This document shows positions 16,089 to 24,007 of a DNA stretch of 43,250 nt, one piece after another; position 1 is the stretch's first letter; every line of letters begins with the position of its first letter. The stretch spans positions 1 to 43,250 of the IMG/VR virus record IMGVR_UViG_3300025645_000143, one strand, 5' to 3'. Both the position numbers and the translations under genes were made by a program. Below the pieces are notes generated by a model, which did no database searches, had not been told where the DNA came from, and was given only the letters and a program-made list of their open reading frames with translations. Source of the DNA: a virus.

Positions 16089-17186
16089 TTATAAACCCGC
16101 AGCTTTGAAAGCTTCAGGCGCAATTTTTTTCATTTCCTTAAGAGTGAGAGGTTTGAAATTTCTATCTAGATTTAGTTCTGCAAATCTCTTTGCACTCAGT
16201 CCTCCTTTTCTGAAAAGTTGCGCTCTTTCTTTTCCGAGTGCGATGTTTTGAAATTTTGCTGGCTGATTTTGCAACCATGAAAAGTAAGTCAACTTTGCAT
16301 CAACTTCTTTGTTTGAAGTTCCAGAACTAGCGCGGGTTGCGCCCTCATCCAAAAAATCATATTTACTATCGAATTTAGGTGCCGTTGCAGATCTGCAATT
16401 CGGATGTATCGGAGGCAATGGGCCTTGGCCTGGCTTGAAGTAATCTTTCCCAACACCATACAATTCTTCCAGTGATTTACATTGGTTTGTAGTCCTTCTG
16501 TCGAGAGTCGCGACCCAGTGATAGCCTTTCACAAGGTTACTGTTCTTCTCCCAAACTTCCTGCCTTGAAGATTCTGCTACATGCTGCGTAGCTGTGTGGA
16601 TTGTCGTTGAAGCATGTCTTTTCGATGTATTAATTTGCCCATCTAGAAAATCATTCTTCTTGGTTCCCACAATCTCCCGAACAACTTGCGCAGTCGGTTT
16701 GCCTTGTGACCAGGCAACCCTAACAGCTTTGTTTAATCTCAAACTGTCAGCCTTTGGCCAATTCTCAACGAATGGTTTCAGAACGTCACCTGTGGCTTGT
16801 AATGGTTGGCGCAATGCTCGCCTGTAAGCAGCTCCTGCCGATGGTTCTGCAAATTTGATAGCAGGCAAAGCGCCTGTTGCAAGAGTGGCAGCTTGTGAGA
16901 TTTCAAGACCTTGTGCAAAACTGGCAATATCAGAAAGACTGCTCATGAACTCTTTCATATGAGGGAGAGTTATTGAGAGATGCGCATTCCTTAATTCCAC
17001 AAGTAAGACGTTCAGTTCTCTCAGGCTTAATTCATCGAAAGTCTCAATTTCAAGTTGATTTAAAACTGATCGAATCTTTCGGCGCAACGTCACTGCAACG
17101 CCTGCGAAATCTCTATCAAAACCAGCTTTCAGCCTCTCAAGGTAAACCTGCTGTCTTGTCGCCAAATCTGAAATCGAGTCCGCCAT
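16089..17186 (-). CDS. MuF / SPP1 gp7-like minor head protein
   Basis: The 365-aa protein carries the phage Mu F-like C-terminal motif: HWVATLDRRTTNQCKSLE, then a linker and PPIHPNCRSATAP, with conserved Asp, Cys, His and Cys. The N-terminal 170 residues are helical. It binds the portal in procapsids and may be ejected. It is coupled to the portal stop by TAATG and precedes the scaffold, the standard portal-MuF-scaffold-capsid order. Confidence 0.9.
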   Translation of the reverse strand: MADSISDLATRQQVYLERLKAGFDRDFAGVAVTLRRKIRSVLNQLEIETFDELSLRELNVLLVELRNAHLSITLPHMKEFMSSLSDIASFAQGLEISQAATLATGALPAIKFAEPSAGAAYRRALRQPLQATGDVLKPFVENWPKADSLRLNKAVRVAWSQGKPTAQVVREIVGTKKNDFLDGQINTSKRHASTTIHTATQHVAESSRQEVWEKNSNLVKGYHWVATLDRRTTNQCKSLEELYGVGKDYFKPGQGPLPPIHPNCRSATAPKFDSKYDFLDEGATRASSGTSNKEVDAKLTYFSWLQNQPAKFQNIALGKERAQLFRKGGLSAKRFAELNLDRNFKPLTLKEMKKIAPEAFKAAGL

Positions 17187-18673
17187 TACTCCTCAACTTG
17201 ATTGTTCGATTGTTGGGCGAATGCTTCTTGCGCTTTCATGAAATCAGCATCCGCTTTCTCTTCATGATAATCTTTCACATCTTCATCTTCCTTGTATGCC
17301 ACTCCTCCCGATTTGAGATTGTCTCGCGCTTCCTCGAAATCAATAAGTCCGGTATTGTAATCTTCTCTATTTGCTGCGCGTTCTTCGGATGAAATTCTAT
17401 TAACGGCAAACTCTGTATTGAGACTATAAGAAGCGCCATTTTCATAGCCTTGTCCTGAGTTTTCAATACCCATGAAACGAGTCGCCCAGCTCAAAGATCT
17501 AGCATAGGCTTGAGATACATTTGAACAAACTCCCGACAAAATGCTTGATCGACTCGCTTCTGTTAGAGTCTTCTCAGTTGCCGTTTGAACCACTTCCTGC
17601 TTCTCGACAATCTTCGCGCCAAGCTTCACGATAAGCTCTTCCTTGTGCTTCATAGATTCTTTTGTCATCGTGTTAGGACTCGCTTGCAAAAGACCGACAG
17701 AACCACCTTCAGGAAGAGGAATCACAGCTCTGCTGCCAAGTGTAAGTTTCCCTTTCATCTGGTTTTCAATCCAACCCGCAGAGAGGCCGGAAGCCCATGG
17801 AGTTGCCTGGCCTGTGATGTGGACAGATTCTTGATCGTCTGCGCTGTCTACATAATGAGCGATTGTCAGATCTGCGATATCTAAAAGAAGAGGTTTCTCA
17901 ACAAGAGAATTATTTGTTTCAGCTCCTATGAAATCGAAAGGAATTTCATCAAAATAAAGTCCTGCGCTGTCGGTTGGGTAAGCTTCCGAGAAAACGAAAA
18001 AGCCTTCATCGCCCTGCCTCCAAATTCGAACAACATAAGTGAGATCATCTTCAAGCCGAAGTTCTCGCCATTGAAGCGCAAACTCTTTTTTGTATCCGTC
18101 ATCTTCATCAACGTATGGCTCTTCGATCATCACAAAAGAAAGCAATGTGCGAGCGCCTCTCTGAATAGTGTCCCAATTGATAATTTGCCTTGGGTCATAC
18201 AAAATAGACTTTGGCGCAATGTTTCCAGACTCAACGTCAGCCCTTGATGTGACTCCAGAAGTCACAGGATAATCTGTGAAGATGCCAGCTCTTGAAAATG
18301 CCAATACCATGCCAAGAGCGCACTTGCTTTGCTGCTCTGCTGTCACTCCTGCGCCATCAATTGAAGACAGGTAAGGCTCAAGATCTTCAGGCCCAGAAAA
18401 GACTGGAGGGATTGCAAAACATTGCCCGACAGAGTTTTTTTGAGTTTCTCCCACAAAGTTTACAAATACAGATCTCTGTTTATAAGAGTTGTATCGTTCA
18501 GGATCATCGCTCTCGCTTGTGGCTCCAGGTCTCGGAAGGTATTTGATACCCTGCTCTTTGATCTTTCTTTGTCCTTCGATGCAATCGCTGATCCTTTCCC
18601 AGTCGGGTAACCTCTCTTCATAGTGAGGATGTCTTGCATCAATTTTAGGGCTGTGAATATCAAGAGTTTTCAT
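17186..18673 (-). CDS. Portal protein (DUF4055-like)
   Basis: This 495-aa protein resembles DUF4055 portal proteins: early DARHPHYEERLPDWERISDC, then PRPGATSES, YNSYKQRSVFVNFVGETQ, and the region YDPRQIINWDTI. The C-terminal third has LGAKIVEKQEVVQTATEKT and a helical barrel-like end. The dodecameric ring forms the DNA gate at one capsid vertex. It overlaps the large terminase stop by one base (TAATG). Confidence 0.88.
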   Translation of the reverse strand: MKTLDIHSPKIDARHPHYEERLPDWERISDCIEGQRKIKEQGIKYLPRPGATSESDDPERYNSYKQRSVFVNFVGETQKNSVGQCFAIPPVFSGPEDLEPYLSSIDGAGVTAEQQSKCALGMVLAFSRAGIFTDYPVTSGVTSRADVESGNIAPKSILYDPRQIINWDTIQRGARTLLSFVMIEEPYVDEDDGYKKEFALQWRELRLEDDLTYVVRIWRQGDEGFFVFSEAYPTDSAGLYFDEIPFDFIGAETNNSLVEKPLLLDIADLTIAHYVDSADDQESVHITGQATPWASGLSAGWIENQMKGKLTLGSRAVIPLPEGGSVGLLQASPNTMTKESMKHKEELIVKLGAKIVEKQEVVQTATEKTLTEASRSSILSGVCSNVSQAYARSLSWATRFMGIENSGQGYENGASYSLNTEFAVNRISSEERAANREDYNTGLIDFEEARDNLKSGGVAYKEDEDVKDYHEEKADADFMKAQEAFAQQSNNQVEE

Positions 18674-20226
18674 TATTTGGGAAATTCAAATTTGAGATGT
18701 GCTGGCCATTTTTGAGTAGCGTCCTGGCACTTATACCTAATTTCATCATACACATGATCTTCTGCAAGTGTATCAACGTCATCAGGGTCGTTTTCATCTC
18801 TTGGAAGCATTGGCAGCAAACTAATAGCAGATTGAGATCTTCTTGTAAAGTATAGACCAGGCCCTTCCTTCGTCTTCGAATTTCGCAACATTACACGCAT
18901 GATTTCAAGACCTGCTTTTCGAGATCCTCGACCTTTAGATACTTTAGTCCATTCTATCCCTTCGTCATCCATCACTTGCGCAATTGTCTTTTGGCTCTTG
19001 TCGTCAGTCGAATAAATTGCCGAATCTGCTGGGCCTGGCGCTGGAATCTTCAAGCAATCTTTTCTTTTCAGCATTGCCATTTCTCGCAAAATGATACCTT
19101 CGGCCACTTCGTCAGAACCCAATCTCAATCCTTGATTGTCGCCGATACTTTCCGATCCATACCATTCGTTAAAACGTATTAGCGAGCCTTTGACGGGGCA
19201 AAACTCCCGCCCATCAGGGAGTTCCACAGAATTGCCATCTGCTTCTGCATACCATCCAACCGAGAACGGCGCAGAAGATCCCCAGTCCATTGCTCTATCA
19301 ACTTTCCATTCTTTTGGAATTTTGAAATCTGGCAATACATGAATTTCAGTTTTCCATACATCGTCGAGCGCGCCGCCTGCCACAATATCCCAATCACCAT
19401 ACAACCACGCCTTCCTTCTGTTAGGGTCGCTGATGTTCTCAAGAGAGGCCACATAGATCGGATCGAGATAGATGTTTTCTTTGTAACTTCCAAAAAGCCG
19501 AACCTGCGAAGTGACAATATCTTCTCTTTCCCCCTTCCTAGGATTGAAGACATTTGTGGTCTTTGTTTTTACTTCGCCTGCTGGCACAGGATCAATGTAT
19601 CTTTTCTTGACCCACATATGGCCAGGCCCATATGGGTTTGTTGTTAGAAACTGACGAAGCGGAATGTCAGGCAAAGGCAAACCGTTGGGAGTGTCGTAAC
19701 TTCCATCTTGTTTCTTCGGCGTGTGAACTTCAGGAATGAAACTTGATCTATTGCAGGAAGTCATCATATCGATGGGTTTGCTAGTTGCAAACTTCGTTAC
19801 CTCGTTCCATCCAATAAAGCAAAACTCCTGGCCGTGATACTTCCAATAATCATTGGGTTTATCATAAGCACGAAATAGCAACTCTTCGCCTGTTGGCCAG
19901 ACCCACTTATATTCCCCTTTTGATCTCAGGAATCTTGCACCATCCTCAAACTCATTGAACCATCTTTCAGCTTTTGATACTATGTCATCGAGGTTTGAAT
20001 ACTGCCTGTCGAAAATGATACCTCGCCAGAACCTCCCATAACCTTTGCCAACCATTGAACGGAAAGCCATCAATTGACAATCCGTTTTGCCTGGTCCTCT
20101 GGAGCCTTCGTAAAGTATCACATTGCAATCACAAGAGATTGCGAGAGCTTGTGATGATGATTTTCCGTTGAAGTCCGGCAAAGGTTGCCATGTCAAATTT
20201 GAATCATCCGATTCTAGGAAACTCAT
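18673..20226 (-). CDS. terL: Terminase large subunit
   Basis: The 517-aa product has an ATPase with Walker A GSRGPGKTD (41-49), Walker B-like FCFIGWNEVTKF, and a coupling region FLTTNPYGPGHMW. A C-terminal RNase H-fold nuclease follows: AMDWGSSAPFSVGW supplies the first acidic residue, AEDHVYDEIRY a distal one. It cuts and pumps DNA into the head. It starts inside the TerS stop (ATGA overlap). The nearest classes are P22/Sf6-like terminases, suggesting headful packaging, but that is not proven. Confidence 0.93.
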   Translation of the reverse strand: MSFLESDDSNLTWQPLPDFNGKSSSQALAISCDCNVILYEGSRGPGKTDCQLMAFRSMVGKGYGRFWRGIIFDRQYSNLDDIVSKAERWFNEFEDGARFLRSKGEYKWVWPTGEELLFRAYDKPNDYWKYHGQEFCFIGWNEVTKFATSKPIDMMTSCNRSSFIPEVHTPKKQDGSYDTPNGLPLPDIPLRQFLTTNPYGPGHMWVKKRYIDPVPAGEVKTKTTNVFNPRKGEREDIVTSQVRLFGSYKENIYLDPIYVASLENISDPNRRKAWLYGDWDIVAGGALDDVWKTEIHVLPDFKIPKEWKVDRAMDWGSSAPFSVGWYAEADGNSVELPDGREFCPVKGSLIRFNEWYGSESIGDNQGLRLGSDEVAEGIILREMAMLKRKDCLKIPAPGPADSAIYSTDDKSQKTIAQVMDDEGIEWTKVSKGRGSRKAGLEIMRVMLRNSKTKEGPGLYFTRRSQSAISLLPMLPRDENDPDDVDTLAEDHVYDEIRYKCQDATQKWPAHLKFEFPK

Positions 20227-20930
20227 ATATCAATTGAACCTTCCTTAAGAGCTGCCTGAGAAGCCTTGGCCTTTTCTTCCCATGATTCAATGCCTCCGAA
20301 ATCAGGGACAATCATAATGTTAGGCAATTTAATTTCTATCGCTTGAGTGGCCACAGCCCCAAGCTGATAGATTCTTGCCAGTTCCTTCAAAGCTGAAACT
20401 CTGACACTGGAATTCTCTGAACATTTTCCGAGATTACTTTCTTTCCATAACCGCGCTTTGATTTGATTGCCGCTCACAATCGAATCGCCTTCCATCTTTT
20501 CGACAACTTCAGAAAGTCGAAGTTGCGTGTATGATCTATTAAATAAAGTTTTGCCGATACCTTTGGCAGTTGCAAGATCGTATCCCATACGAACCGCCGC
20601 CATCGTTACATCGAAATCTTTGATATACTCGAACACAAACTGACGCATTTTAAAAACGTCTTCTTCGGCAATGTCATATTTAAAAGCCAGATCTTCCGAA
20701 GTGATACCTGGGTCATCAGACTTTGCCATCGCAAGAAATCTATCTTGTCTTGCGCGGCCTTCATCTTTCACAGTAGGCTTCTTCTTCTTCGCAGCTTTCT
20801 TTCGAGCTGCTTTCTTCATCGCAGATTTTACGGCAATTGCTTTATCATTGCGTACACGTTTACGAACAGCTTTCTTAGCTACTTTCTTCTTTGTTACAGT
20901 GGTCCCTGTCTGCCGTTTTGCCGTTGGCAT
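20223..20930 (-). CDS. terS: Terminase small subunit with Lys/Ala-rich N-terminal tail
   Basis: The 235-aa protein has a basic histone-H1-like tail over residues 1-55 (KKVAKKAVRKRVRNDKAIAV, KKAARKKAAKKKK), unusual for TerS. A helix-turn-helix part follows (ITSEDLAFKYDIAEEDVF, then DVTMAAVRMGYDLATAKGIG and FNRSYTQLRLSEVV), the Terminase_2 pattern. It recognises the packaging start on phage DNA. Direct overlap with TerL supports the call. The basic tail may add non-specific DNA binding. Confidence 0.85.
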   Translation of the reverse strand: MPTAKRQTGTTVTKKKVAKKAVRKRVRNDKAIAVKSAMKKAARKKAAKKKKPTVKDEGRARQDRFLAMAKSDDPGITSEDLAFKYDIAEEDVFKMRQFVFEYIKDFDVTMAAVRMGYDLATAKGIGKTLFNRSYTQLRLSEVVEKMEGDSIVSGNQIKARLWKESNLGKCSENSSVRVSALKELARIYQLGAVATQAIEIKLPNIMIVPDFGGIESWEEKAKASQAALKEGSIDI

Positions 20931-20988
20931 AAAAAACCTCTATCAATGAAATGATACAGGCGCAAGAATTTTGATTATTGTTGATTGC

Positions 20989-21426
20989 TCAGGGAGTTAA
21001 ATACTCACTGAGAATTTTTGAAGCTTCCAGCCATCCGTAACAAACCACAACACCGTAGCCATCAGCTCGAACTTGCTCGATGAATTCAGACTGCACTTGA
21101 GAGACTCCTCCCTTTGACCTCTCAGTCTTCGGCTTGAGCTTTGTTTGTTTCATCTCAATAAAAAGCCCATAAACGCCATGGCGAGCCACTGGGAGAAACA
21201 AATCGCAAACGCCAGCCTTAACGCCAGCCTGTTTCGCCATCATTCCGCGCGTAGCGCCTTTTTTCTTATCGCCCATTCCGGCATTATTATTGATCGCGAA
21301 AATCTTCCTGGCATCAGGATAAACTTCCTGAACTTCAGGTAGTCCGGCCCAGCAAATTAAAGCTCGTTGTTCAGAAAACTCCGTTCCACTTTTACACAAA
21401 TCTTTCGGTTGAATTTGGTTTACCAT
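20989..21426 (-). CDS. VRR-NUC domain nuclease
   Basis: The 145-aa protein shows the VRR-NUC core of the PD-(D/E)XK superfamily: KIFAINNNAGMG, then GVCDLFLPVARHGVYGLFIE followed by MKQTK (the D...E-x-K motif), and SQVQSEFIEQVRADGYGVVV near the end. Members are structure-specific nucleases. Just upstream of the terminases it may resolve branched DNA before packaging, in the place often held by Holliday junction or HNH nucleases. ATG at 21426 overlaps no other gene; 1 base separates it from the upstream stop. Confidence 0.9.
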   Translation of the reverse strand: MVNQIQPKDLCKSGTEFSEQRALICWAGLPEVQEVYPDARKIFAINNNAGMGDKKKGATRGMMAKQAGVKAGVCDLFLPVARHGVYGLFIEMKQTKLKPKTERSKGGVSQVQSEFIEQVRADGYGVVVCYGWLEASKILSEYLTP

Positions 21427-21427
21427 G

Positions 21428-21670
21428 TCAATGATCAGCTAGGTGCATTAAAGCCGCTGTCTCGCCGTTGACGGTCAACGACGGTCTTAAACCTGATGGC
21501 GTGTGTAAAAGCTCAATAAATCCAACGTCATCGTTATATGGATCAACCTGCCAGGCGGCAGTTGCAACAGGCGGCAGATCGTCGGGATGTTCGAAAATCT
21601 CGATATCCCATTTTGGAGTTTCGTATAGATCCGCGCAATATTCTTTAATTTCCTCAATTGTGATTTCCAT
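21428..21670 (-). CDS. Small hypothetical protein
   Basis: An 80-aa acidic protein (WDIEIFEHPDDLPPVATAAW, ending TAALMHLADH) is packed between the VRR-NUC gene and a membrane protein gene with only 1-2 base gaps, so it is co-transcribed. I do not recognise a family. The tight packing and clean start at ATG 21670 support it as real. Confidence 0.65.
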   Translation of the reverse strand: MEITIEEIKEYCADLYETPKWDIEIFEHPDDLPPVATAAWQVDPYNDDVGFIELLHTPSGLRPSLTVNGETAALMHLADH

Positions 21671-21671
21671 T

Positions 21672-22106
21672 TTAGTTCTTTTTTAGTTCGTCGATCAACC
21701 CTCTCATCTCTTTCATTGCGCCGCGCGTTTCTGCTGCAAATTCGACCATCTGGATTCTAAATTGATCTTGCTCATGAATCCATATTTGACGGCGGTCTAG
21801 TTCGCGTTGGAACATCTCGTCGCGGACTGCCTGCTCTCGACCATAACGTGCCCAGTCCTCTTCCCTGATGGCGTTGTCGTCTTCTTTTGTATAGCGTGGA
21901 GCGGCAAGTTTGATCTGATTTGAATCAACCGTCTGCGCGATGTCGCTCAGGAGCGAGACGCCGACCCCGAGAGCTGCCAGGATGAAGAATGAGAGGACAG
22001 ATAAGCCACCTGCCCAGCGGGAAGTCCGGCCTGCAATGCGACTGACTTCTTCTTTCATGTCATCCCACTCCTTTTGAGTGACGTGGTTGAGTTCCTCGTT
22101 GCTCAT
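21672..22106 (-). CDS. Single-pass membrane protein with coiled-coil tail
   Basis: From ATG 22106 the product is 144 aa (a TTG at 22142, overlapping the upstream stop as TTGA, would add 12 residues). An N-terminal helix leads to a transmembrane segment around residues 33-55 (LSVLSFFILAALGVGVSLL). The rest is a highly charged coiled coil (YGREQAVRDEMFQRELDRR, FAAETRGAMKEMRGLIDEL). It could be an inner-membrane spanin, holin partner or superinfection factor. No family is identified and it is far from the lysis cassette. Confidence 0.65.
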   Translation of the reverse strand: MSNEELNHVTQKEWDDMKEEVSRIAGRTSRWAGGLSVLSFFILAALGVGVSLLSDIAQTVDSNQIKLAAPRYTKEDDNAIREEDWARYGREQAVRDEMFQRELDRRQIWIHEQDQFRIQMVEFAAETRGAMKEMRGLIDELKKN

Positions 22107-22138
22107 CAAAGTTTTGCTAATAAAACAGATCGGAAAAG

Positions 22139-22330
22139 TCAAGATTCGAGATTCTCGATCATCTCAGAGATGAACTTTGACCTTGATTGATTTCTCCGTA
22201 ACTCATCAAGTTTGGCCCACAAATCAGGCCTGAGATTGATCGAGCTGGTCTTGACAGTCCGACCTTTGCCGGAACCTTTAGGCCTTCCAGCGCCCTTTCG
22301 TTTTCCTCCTCGGTTTTCTTTTTTGTTCAT
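22139..22330 (-). CDS. Ribbon-helix-helix DNA-binding protein with basic GGKRKGAGRPKG arm
   Basis: From ATG 22330 the product is 63 aa. The N-terminal GGKRKGAGRPKGSGKGR arm resembles an AT-hook. The rest, INLRPDLWAKLDELRRNQSR plus SKFISEMIENLE, is a small ribbon-helix-helix type fold. Such proteins are phage regulators. The start overlaps the 66-aa gene stop (ATGA). It has two shortened or diverged paralogues upstream at 22592-22693 and 23020-23214. Confidence 0.75.
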   Translation of the reverse strand: MNKKENRGGKRKGAGRPKGSGKGRTVKTSSINLRPDLWAKLDELRRNQSRSKFISEMIENLES

Positions 22331-22527
22331 GCTTGTTCTTTCATCTTGTTGGTAATTTTTCGCTTCATGTTCTGGATTGCTGCTTTTCTGCTTTTGTCTG
22401 AATAGCTTACGCAAATCCAGCGGTAATTCGTTGTCGCTGACCAGTGGCCCCACTGCTTTTCAAATTGGCTTGTGATTTCAAATCCTTTGAATTGGATTGT
22501 TTCGGTTTTTTGTTCGCTCTCAGTCAT
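22327..22527 (-). CDS. Small hypothetical protein with conserved upstream leader
   Basis: The 66-aa protein (FEKQWGHWSATTNYRWICVS, then a Lys-rich end) is supported by its leader: the 60 or so bases before its ATG recur before the 78-aa Cys-rich gene at 23214. An AGAGGAAGC ribosome-binding sequence lies 9 bases upstream. The stop overlaps the RHH start. Function is unknown; the Trp/Tyr-rich core suggests a compact fold such as a small nucleic-acid binder. Confidence 0.6.
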   Translation of the reverse strand: MTESEQKTETIQFKGFEITSQFEKQWGHWSATTNYRWICVSYSDKSRKAAIQNMKRKITNKMKEQA

Positions 22528-22592
22528 GTGCGTAGCTTCCTCTATTCTGTGATTAACGTCAACACCCTTTTCATATTTCTCACTTTTATTTT
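22528..22592 (-). repeat. Duplicated leader / regulatory repeat, copy 1
   Basis: Read on the minus strand, the segment contains GTTGACG, then ATCACAGAATAGAGGAAGC and CGCACATGA, followed by the 66-aa gene. The same arrangement precedes the 78-aa gene at 23451-23515, and a diverged plus-strand form (GTTGACGGGAAACA, then AATGAGGATA) precedes the gene at 40589. It includes the ribosome-binding site and perhaps a -35 (TTGACG) or operator. Confidence 0.7.
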
Positions 22593-22693
22593 TAGAGCAG
22601 GGGATTGAACCCTCTGGTTTCCGGTTTAGATCTGCTTCCCTTTGGACGGCCAGCGCCCTCGCTCTTTCCTCCTCGGTTTTCTTTCTTGTTCAT
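22592..22693 (-). CDS. Truncated paralogue of the GGKRKGAGRP protein
   Basis: A 33-aa frame starts in ATGA overlap with the 105-aa gene. It begins MNKKENRGGKSEGAGRPKGS, nearly the same as the RHH gene at 22139-22330 (MNKKENRGGKRKGAGRPKGS). After that it diverges to RSKPETRGFNPLL and stops, losing the ribbon-helix-helix part. It may be a decayed duplicate. Its last 40 bases resemble the 3' half of a tRNA (see findings). Confidence 0.5.
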   Translation of the reverse strand: MNKKENRGGKSEGAGRPKGSRSKPETRGFNPLL

Positions 22694-23007
22694 GGCTTGG
22701 CTAATTCAAGGTGAAATCTCTTTGGCACTCTTGCGCCGCCGTCGAATTCTTCCGGCAGCTTTCCCTGCTCTGTTTCACCGTCTCCGAGGTAAGCCCACTG
22801 ACGATCTAGCAAATCCCCATCGACTGCGAATACGTCACGAATCAAGACGAGCCGCGAGTCGTTCGCGTCTTCGATTGCAAGCGCATCCTCATGACTCCAA
22901 ACGTCTTTTAGTTTGTCGGCATGAAAATGCTCAATGATATCGACCTCCCCGCAATCATGCCTTTGGATTGCTTCCCTATCCCATTCGTATTTTGTTTTCG
23001 TTCTCAT
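22690..23007 (-). CDS. Hypothetical protein
   Basis: The 105-aa acidic protein contains VWSHEDALAIEDANDSRLVL and LLDRQWAYLGDGETEQGKLP. It lies between two GGKRKGAGR-type small DNA-binding genes and couples to the downstream one by ATGA. I do not recognise a family. The clean ATG at 23007 and operon packing support it. Confidence 0.6.
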   Translation of the reverse strand: MRTKTKYEWDREAIQRHDCGEVDIIEHFHADKLKDVWSHEDALAIEDANDSRLVLIRDVFAVDGDLLDRQWAYLGDGETEQGKLPEEFDGGARVPKRFHLELAKP

Positions 23008-23019
23008 TACGTCCCTATA

Positions 23020-23214
23020 CTAAGATTCATTGGCTCGTACGATCATCGCTTCGATTCGATCTCTCCCCAGTCGCTTCGCCTTTTCGATTGCGCTTGTCTT
23101 GAGTCGGAACGGGAGCGGAATACGGGGATCGTCCTCCGGTTTCCGTCCCGCGCCCTTTCGTTTTCCTCCTCGATTAGTCATCCGCGATTTCCATTCGTTG
23201 GAAGATTCACTCAT
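23020..23214 (-). CDS. Small basic DNA-binding protein, GGKRKGAGRK paralogue
   Basis: This 64-aa protein has the same GGKRKGAGRK arm as its neighbours, then PLPFRLKTSAIEKAKRLGRD and RIEAMIVRANES, a plausible short ribbon-helix-helix or helix pair. It directly follows the 78-aa Cys-rich gene (stop and start share base 23214). It is probably a regulator of early genes or a DNA-binding accessory. Confidence 0.65.
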   Translation of the reverse strand: MSESSNEWKSRMTNRGGKRKGAGRKPEDDPRIPLPFRLKTSAIEKAKRLGRDRIEAMIVRANES

Positions 23215-23450
23215 TACACAGCAACAAGGTTTGCGTTTTTCCCCTTCATCATTAACTCAACCTTGTTGAATTGCTTTTCCCATCCGAACCACATTGACCC
23301 TTTAGGGTTGCTGTCCTGCTCATAGAGTTTGATGTGTTCCGCGCAAGTTTTACCAACCCAGCCGTATTTGGTAAGGTAAAGCTTGCGGTGTGTTCTTCCG
23401 CAGCAAGCGCATGATTCGTCGATGTCAGCTTCTCTCACTTGGTGTCTCAT
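23214..23450 (-). CDS. Small Cys-rich zinc-binding-like protein
   Basis: From the ATG at 23450 the product is 78 aa. It has CACCGRTHRKLYLTKYGWVG followed by KTCAEH, that is C-x2-C with a later C-x2-H, a likely zinc site. I chose this start rather than the longer frame to 23594 because it directly follows a leader repeat shared with the 66-aa gene. Function is unknown. Confidence 0.6.
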   Translation of the reverse strand: MRHQVREADIDESCACCGRTHRKLYLTKYGWVGKTCAEHIKLYEQDSNPKGSMWFGWEKQFNKVELMMKGKNANLVAV

Positions 23451-23515
23451 GTGCGAAGCTTCCTCTATTCTGTGATTCCCGTCAACTTCCTTTTTCATAT
23501 TTCTCAATTTATTTT
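23451..23515 (-). repeat. Duplicated leader / regulatory repeat, copy 2
   Basis: It matches copy 1 at 22528-22592 over most of its length: TATGAAAAAGG, GTTGACGGGAATCACAGAAT and AGAGGAAGCTTCGCACATGA on the minus strand. It sits directly before the Cys-rich gene. Conservation of non-coding bases between the two copies suggests a promoter/operator and ribosome-binding unit that was duplicated with its gene. Confidence 0.7.
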
Positions 23516-23915
23516 CCTGGCAGTGATTTTGTGCCACAAATCCGGCAATATCGAAAAGCTCCATATTTGCGATCTGAGAGGGGTTTCTTCTCAAATCATC
23601 ACAGGATAGCTCTTTTGATTAAAACGCTCTCAGATCGAATCCTAGTGCGTTTAAACGGCAATTCTGTGAGCCACAGTCTCACAATGAAAGGGCAAAAAGT
23701 GCCAGTGATAGCCAACTCGACAGAGCCAAGAGAATGAGTAAAGTTCGATCTGAAGGAATTTTTTTTCTGTTTTTCATGTCGAGCGAGATTGGGCCACAAA
23801 TTACGATTCCGGTCAACTCTCAAAATCCTTTATTTAAGAATGGTGTTCAAGATAACAATCTAACAGAAAAAGACTGTTCAGAGTTGAGCGGATTGAAAAA
23901 TAAATATTAAATGCG

Positions 23916-24007
23916 GATGAGATACCTACAAGGATTCCAGCTCCTTTTGAACTTTTTAAACCAATTTTTAACTTGAATTGGTTAAAAATTAGATGAGATA
24001 CCTACAA
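23916..24007 (+). repeat. Direct repeat pair GATGAGATACCTACAA
   Basis: The same 16 bases occur at 23916-23931 and 23992-24007, 76 bases apart. A related sequence, ATGAGGAGATACCTATA, is found on the minus strand in the divergent promoter at 30464-30482. The shared core GATACCTA suggests an operator for a phage regulator. Confidence 0.8.
23959..23990. repeat. Two overlapping, mutually exclusive inverted repeats
   Basis: AACCAATT (23959-23966) pairs with AATTGGTT (23976-23983), while AATTTTTAAC (23963-23972) pairs with GTTAAAAATT (23981-23990). The arms overlap, so only one hairpin can form at a time. It lies directly upstream of the second GATGAGATACCTACAA copy. Confidence 0.75.

Noticed and set aside
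22592-22670. Complete tRNA gene on the minus strand
   Set aside because: T-arm-like sequence is present but no D-arm or acceptor 5' strand can be paired, and the segment is coding for a short paralogue.
23599-23823. 74-aa minus-strand frame in the non-coding region
   Set aside because: No recognisable domain, no supporting start signal and overlap with inverted repeats; composition is like the flanking non-coding DNA.
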